Positions 59,687 to 64,000 of a DNA stretch of 64,000 nucleotides are shown piece by piece. Where the stretch lies: NCBI GenBank assembly GCA_022702545.1, contig JAHRBC010000004.1, positions 5,548,001 through 5,612,000 on the forward strand, in the 5' to 3' direction. The translations under genes and the position numbers were made by a program. The notes below the pieces were generated by a model, which made no database searches, had not been told where the DNA came from, and was given only the letters and a program-made list of their open reading frames with translations. How positions within the stretch are numbered: position 1 is the stretch's first letter; every line of letters starts with the position of its first letter. This DNA is from Phycomyces nitens (lineage: Eukaryota; Mucoromycota; Mucoromycetes; Mucorales; Phycomycetaceae).

Positions 59687-62600
59687 ATATTACATATTAT
59701 TATTAATTATTTCTCAAAAATAGTGAATAAATTACGGTGTTATAAATGTAAAGGTTAGTTTTTGTTTGTTTGTTTTGTTTATTCAATCTGTAGAGAATCA
59801 GTACAAAATACTCGATATTTTGGCTTTGTAGAAAATACCTATAATAGAGTGCCAAGACCAATTGTCTTTACTGTAACATGAGAAATAGCACACCATTTCA
59901 ACAAGATTTCGATATAGCTTGTACTTGTGAAATAGTCTTGATTAGCAGTTTTACCTTTTGCGCTCTTTTTATCAACTGTATTACAAAGACAATAAATGTC
60001 ACCAGAAAGCATTGATAAGAGGCTGTTATTTTTCAAGAGGAAGTAGATGACGCTTATTGTATTACTCGATCGTAAATGACGTAGTTGACTCTCGATTGGT
60101 AAACCCAGTGATTTGGTTACTGAATATCACAAAGTACTGATCATTATCTCGTGGACAAGACGCCTGTAGTCCAAAGACCAATAAAAGAAAAGAAAATTAT
60201 CAGCAGCAATTATCAACATTTCAGGGCTTAAATAAAGATAGGAGCAGTAGTTTCCAGAAATTGCTGGTACATCTTCAAAGTATTCTTGGTTAAAAAAAAA
60301 AACTCCAGTTAAAAAAAAAGTCGTGGTAACAATGTTTATGAAAGATCACTTATAAAACGCCGCTCTATTTTTAATAGAATTGCTTCGTTTTGTTTAGTTG
60401 TGGAGCTATTTAGCATTTGATATAAAGACACTAGCTTCTATTGTCATAGCAATATGCATGGGCTTATGGTTTAGAGCTTACTTGGAATGTCTTGATTCAT
60501 TCTCATGTATATCAAAGTATGTTTTGGATATTAAAGAATATTTTTTGGCCAGGGCTATCATAGGACACAATCTGATAGGTAAAATGAGGAAAATGTGGTG
60601 TACCAGCGAAAACAACAACACAAAATAAAAAATAAAAACATTTTGATAATAAGCTTTTAATTTTATCTAACAAAGTATTATGAACAGTAATCAACTATTT
60701 GGCTCATGCTCTTAAATTCAGCATCTGCTTGAAAGTAAAAATAAATATGTGTGTGTATTGATGGTTTTATATAAAAATAACAATTCAGAAATCTTTAACA
60801 AATCACATATATTTTGAATGCGCATTATTAGCTAAAATTAACTGGAATCTTGTAAGTTGGAACTATTCAAAGGGAATCTTTGTAGTTAAGCTGACTTTTG
60901 CTATCTTTTAGTAACGAACTGTAAAGTTTAAAACAATCCTCTGGAATAATAAGGGGGGTTATAATTTGTTACCATGGAAACCAAATGAGTTAAAAAGAAA
61001 CGAGTGAAAATATAAAAAGGTAAAAGACTCGGAAACAAATGACGTTATTTTTTTAATGGGATTTGGTACAAGTAACCTGACTCTTGGCTCTTGGTGTTTG
61101 TTAAAATAAATACGTCATTATTTGGGAAAGACATTCATGGGTAATCATACGAATGGAAATTCCACGTCCTTGGTTTGGCTGTCACGATTAAAAAAAAAGA
61201 ACAAAAAAAAAGTGCTCGCGTCTAATAGCCATAGCAACGGTTGTGAGAGCCAAACACCTCTTTGCAAAAGTGGAAGAAGTGTTTTGTTGTTTTGTAAAAA
61301 AAAGTAAATACTAGATACTAGATACTAGATACTAGCCTTTTTTACAAGGATAATAATTATTCACCTGTCAACTTCACATACTGATTGAGTCCAAAGTTAG
61401 CTTCGTACCAATGATAAGGTTAGTCAGTAGAATAGACTCGCCTATTATTTTTATATCGTTTTCTCAAGGTATATACAGCACTCTTAGGGACTTTGTACAA
61501 ACTCACAAGACAATTCACTGAATAGCTCCTTTAATCATTAAGTATAGATAGACTGTCTGCTATTAATAATGTATGCAAATTATCAGGGATCAGGCAGGAG
61601 TTCTGTAAATATATCTACAATCGTCTTGATATATCCTTTTAATTGATACTGTCACTAATATGACAGTTTGAACTGTTCTCCTGAAAACCAACTATACCAC
61701 CAAAATTGGGAATATATTATGGTTATATGGTTCTTATTGATTGATTATATGCTCAGCATCTAAATATTCATTAACATCATCTAGAATTTTCACGAACTAT
61801 AAAGAGTATAATGCTTTCATTAGAAGCACACTAAAAACACGGAGTGTTTATTTTGTTTTGTGAAATAGTAATTAAGATGGCCTATGATTGTCCTCTTTTG
61901 TCTGCTTGTTTTTCTTTAACACTCGAGTTTTTTTTTAAGAAATTTAATGGCCTTTGAGAGGTTTGTAATGTGGGTTTGACTAGAGATTTTTTTTTGGAAC
62001 AAGCAATGCACGGTCTCGGGGGTAAAGAGTTGATCAAAGGTAACCACATCCTATATTTGGGCCTGATACATTCTGTAAGAGATATTAGAAACCTGCTGGC
62101 AAAACACCAAGTTTTTAGAAAGGTCCGTCAAGCTAGTTTATGTAAAGTGGCAACGGCTGTTTGTTTGGACACAGAATTGTGGGTATGTGATTATCATACG
62201 GGTAGAAAGTAATATGGTTTGACGATCTTGTTTTTACATGGCAGAATATAGGCAAATTCAAGATTTTTGTCAGTTTTGACACGCAATAATTCGATATTCA
62301 AGATTCTCTGGTTTATATGTGAATAAGTGATGTACATTAAAGGGATTCTTGAGTTTGTGGTTTAGGAGATGGACAAAAGCCTTTTAGTCAATTCAGTATC
62401 CCTAGAATATGCCTTGTACTGCTAGGTGTTTTATATACTTGGAATAGATAATTGGTGGTGGATAGAGATGGCTATTTTCAATGACTTTATTATAATATTA
62501 ATATAATAATAATAATAATATTTATTTATATGTATCTATACATGGCAAGTGTGCCTGTCAATAAAAAAGAAAGTATAATACTCTAAATTGTTTAAAGTTT

Positions 62601-63614
62601 GCTTAAGCCTTGTAACCTTATTAGGTCCCATCGATCAGAGACAAATAGTGCTTATTGATTCACAGGCGCTAATCTTTTCTTAATAAATATGTCAATACAT
62701 TTTAATACATATGTGCATCTAGGAAATGACTTCATACCAGGCATCCTTGAAACGTGTCTCGATAAGGCTACGTATTAATAAGTACTGTAGCTACAAACAC
62801 GTCCATTTCAGACTATACTTTCTAGCCCTTTTGTATATTACAAACAACATCGAACCTATTCAGCAGACATCGGACGCCATCATAACTATAGAAACAGTGT
62901 GAATCGTCTGGCAAAGATTGAAATTCATCGAAACTTTAATGAACTCTAAGGAGAAGAAATTCTATTCGAGGAGCACCCAAAGCATGGCCGATATCATTCT
63001 TCGAATCGTAGAATCGCTAGTAAATCTTCGATGGGCGGGAATTATTATACACTTTTATAATCCCCTTTTGAGCTAGCTCATTCCCAATTACCCACATTGG
63101 CAGCCAAAATGGAACCAAGTGTCTAGGTTTGTTAAAATAATAATCAATGTGTTTTAAAGGTTCTAGCTGGAATATAATGGACAAGTATACAAATGCCTAT
63201 ATTCTCAAAGAGAAAAGTCTCGATTTAGGCATAAAGAACAATGAGGATTAGGTGTGGTACAGAAACCAGGTTTTTATCCACTATTCGGCAACATATTTAT
63301 GATGTTTTCATTTATATTTAATTGCGGGTTGGGATGCAGTCTATAAGCAAAAGTATAAATACCCAGTCAGTGGCATATTATCTTTAGTTATCCTATTAGC
63401 TACTCTCGGTCAATATCCACTCCCACAACCCTCTACAGCCAAGCAAATTTCAAGACAAGAACGCCTAGCCAATACATCACCTAAACCAAACAGCCTTCAC
63501 TTTCTATTTCACCCCCAAGAACGGGTATACATTGGATAGTCGATCAATCGATCTTTATTATTCCCATTATCACCCTTTGATCTTTTGAACAAGTGATACG
63601 ATTTCGATTTATAA
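59687..63614. other. intergenic, no gene recognised
   Basis: Nearly 4 kb without a convincing gene. It contains X-box-like sites at 60968-60981 and 61225-61238, CRE half-sites at 61040-61045 and 61112-61117, the heptamer array at 61308-61335, and an AAT run at about 62506-62520. A coding-like frame lies at 61970-62212 (+): HGLGGKELIKGNHILYLGLI, LLAKHQVFRKVRQAS; unrecognised, no clear splice context. A TATAAATA at 63354-63361 lies some 255 bp upstream of the SAM-domain gene. Confidence 0.45.
61308..61335. repeat. heptamer tandem repeat ATACTAG x4
   Basis: Four exact copies of ATACTAG in a row, directly after an A run. The unit includes CTAG. No function evident. Confidence 0.95.
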
Positions 63615-64000
63615 ATGTCAACACCTTTGGATTCCCAATCGTTTGGCAGAGAGGACTCTTCGATCCTCACCAGCCATGAAGAATGCGGACGACAGGAAGT
63701 CAAGGAATTTCTTGATTATTGTCAACTACCCCAGTATTTGGAATGTTTTTTAGCCGAAGGATTTGATAGCCTTGGATCCGTAAGCACAATAATAATAATT
63801 TTTTCAAGTCTGACTTGTTAAATTGACAATTTCAATAGGTCTATGAAATTATGGAAGAAGACATGACGGTCATGAATGTCAAGCGCGGCCACAGAAGAGT
63901 AATCATCTATTTTTACATTTTCGGTTGTAAATGGGATGTTTATTATCAGATAATTAACCATTTCACGGCCATCACTTTCTTATTTTGTAGCTTATCCAAA
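63615..64000 (+). CDS. SAM-domain protein, 5' part (cut by window edge)
   Basis: Exons 63615-63779, 63839-63898 and 63991 onward (truncated at 64000); in phase. After a polar N-terminus (MSTPLDSQSFGREDSSILTS) comes a sterile-alpha-motif domain: VKEFLDYCQLPQYLECFLAE, GFDSLGSVYEIMEEDMTVMN and VKRGHRRLIQ. The pattern (helix with LxxYxxxF, GFDSL turn, EEDMxxM, VKRGHRRxLQ) is that of fungal SAM domains, some of which precede an HMG box; others act in MAPK adaptors. What follows lies outside the window, so the class cannot be set. The leader between the TATAAATA at about 63354 and the ATG is long and C-rich (63408-63500). Confidence 0.75.

Overview
The window looks like nuclear DNA from an AT-rich early-diverging fungus, most likely a mucoralean (Mucoromycota). 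The genes have many short GT-AG introns (about 50-130 bp) with fungal-type branch points, one encodes a velvet regulator, and the repeats are degenerate Tc1/IS630, MULE and LINE-type elements. A repeated protein family that I know only from Mucorales genomes is also present. No organelle, bacterial or viral backbone is visible. Exon structures were joined by hand from splice-site consensus and reading phase; they are models without transcript support, and all family assignments are by motif recognition only.

Layout. 0-0.6 kb: the 3' end of a dead Tc1/IS630 transposase. 2.3-4.1 kb (-): a four-exon secreted, probably GPI-anchored Gly/Ser-rich wall protein. 5.0-5.9 kb: Tc1-like copy A. 8.9-10.0 kb (-): an orphan seven-TM membrane protein. 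11.7-13.3 kb (-): five-exon acetyl-CoA acetyltransferase (ERG10 type) with an E-box/CCAAT composite upstream. 14.1-17.8 kb: a repeat nest holding two inverted copies of one transposon 5' end, a degenerate member of a repeated family, a broken IS630/Tc1 transposase and an apparently new MITE. 20.3-22.6 kb (+): ten-exon DHA2-type MFS antiporter. 23.7-24.1 kb (+): a small membrane/coiled-coil protein. 26.0-28.2 kb (+): eight-exon velvet-domain regulator.

28.2-40.5 kb has no intact gene. It holds AT-rich DNA, a block with strong purine bias on the + strand (33.5-36.2 kb), Tc1-like copy B with an expanded TTA array, and LINE/gag-like remnants in both orientations. 40.5-42.6 kb (+): six-exon orphan disordered protein. 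43.2-49.9 kb (+): ten-exon VPS8 homologue (CORVET tethering subunit with C-terminal RING). 50.3-51.7 kb (+): a seven-exon protein joining a beta-trefoil-like N-terminus to a CipC/DUF3759-like C-terminus. 52.3-53.4 kb (-): a third Tc1 lineage with readable lesions. 55.7-57.1 kb (-): MULE transposase remnant with SWIM finger. 57.4-58.35 kb (+): intronless MRP51-type mitoribosomal protein, tail-to-tail with an RCC1-repeat gene (58.4-59.7 kb, -) that has an in-frame TAG. 59.7-63.6 kb: no gene recognised. 63.6 kb to the edge: the start of a SAM-domain gene.

The genes are ordinary housekeeping and regulatory functions (mevalonate entry, endosomal tethering, mitochondrial translation, drug-type export, development) and do not form an obvious cluster. 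The most unusual signals are the IS630/MITE nest with recurrent TGTCGCA-like motifs, RFX X-box-like palindromes scattered in intergenic DNA, the trefoil-CipC fusion and the purine-skewed gene-free block.
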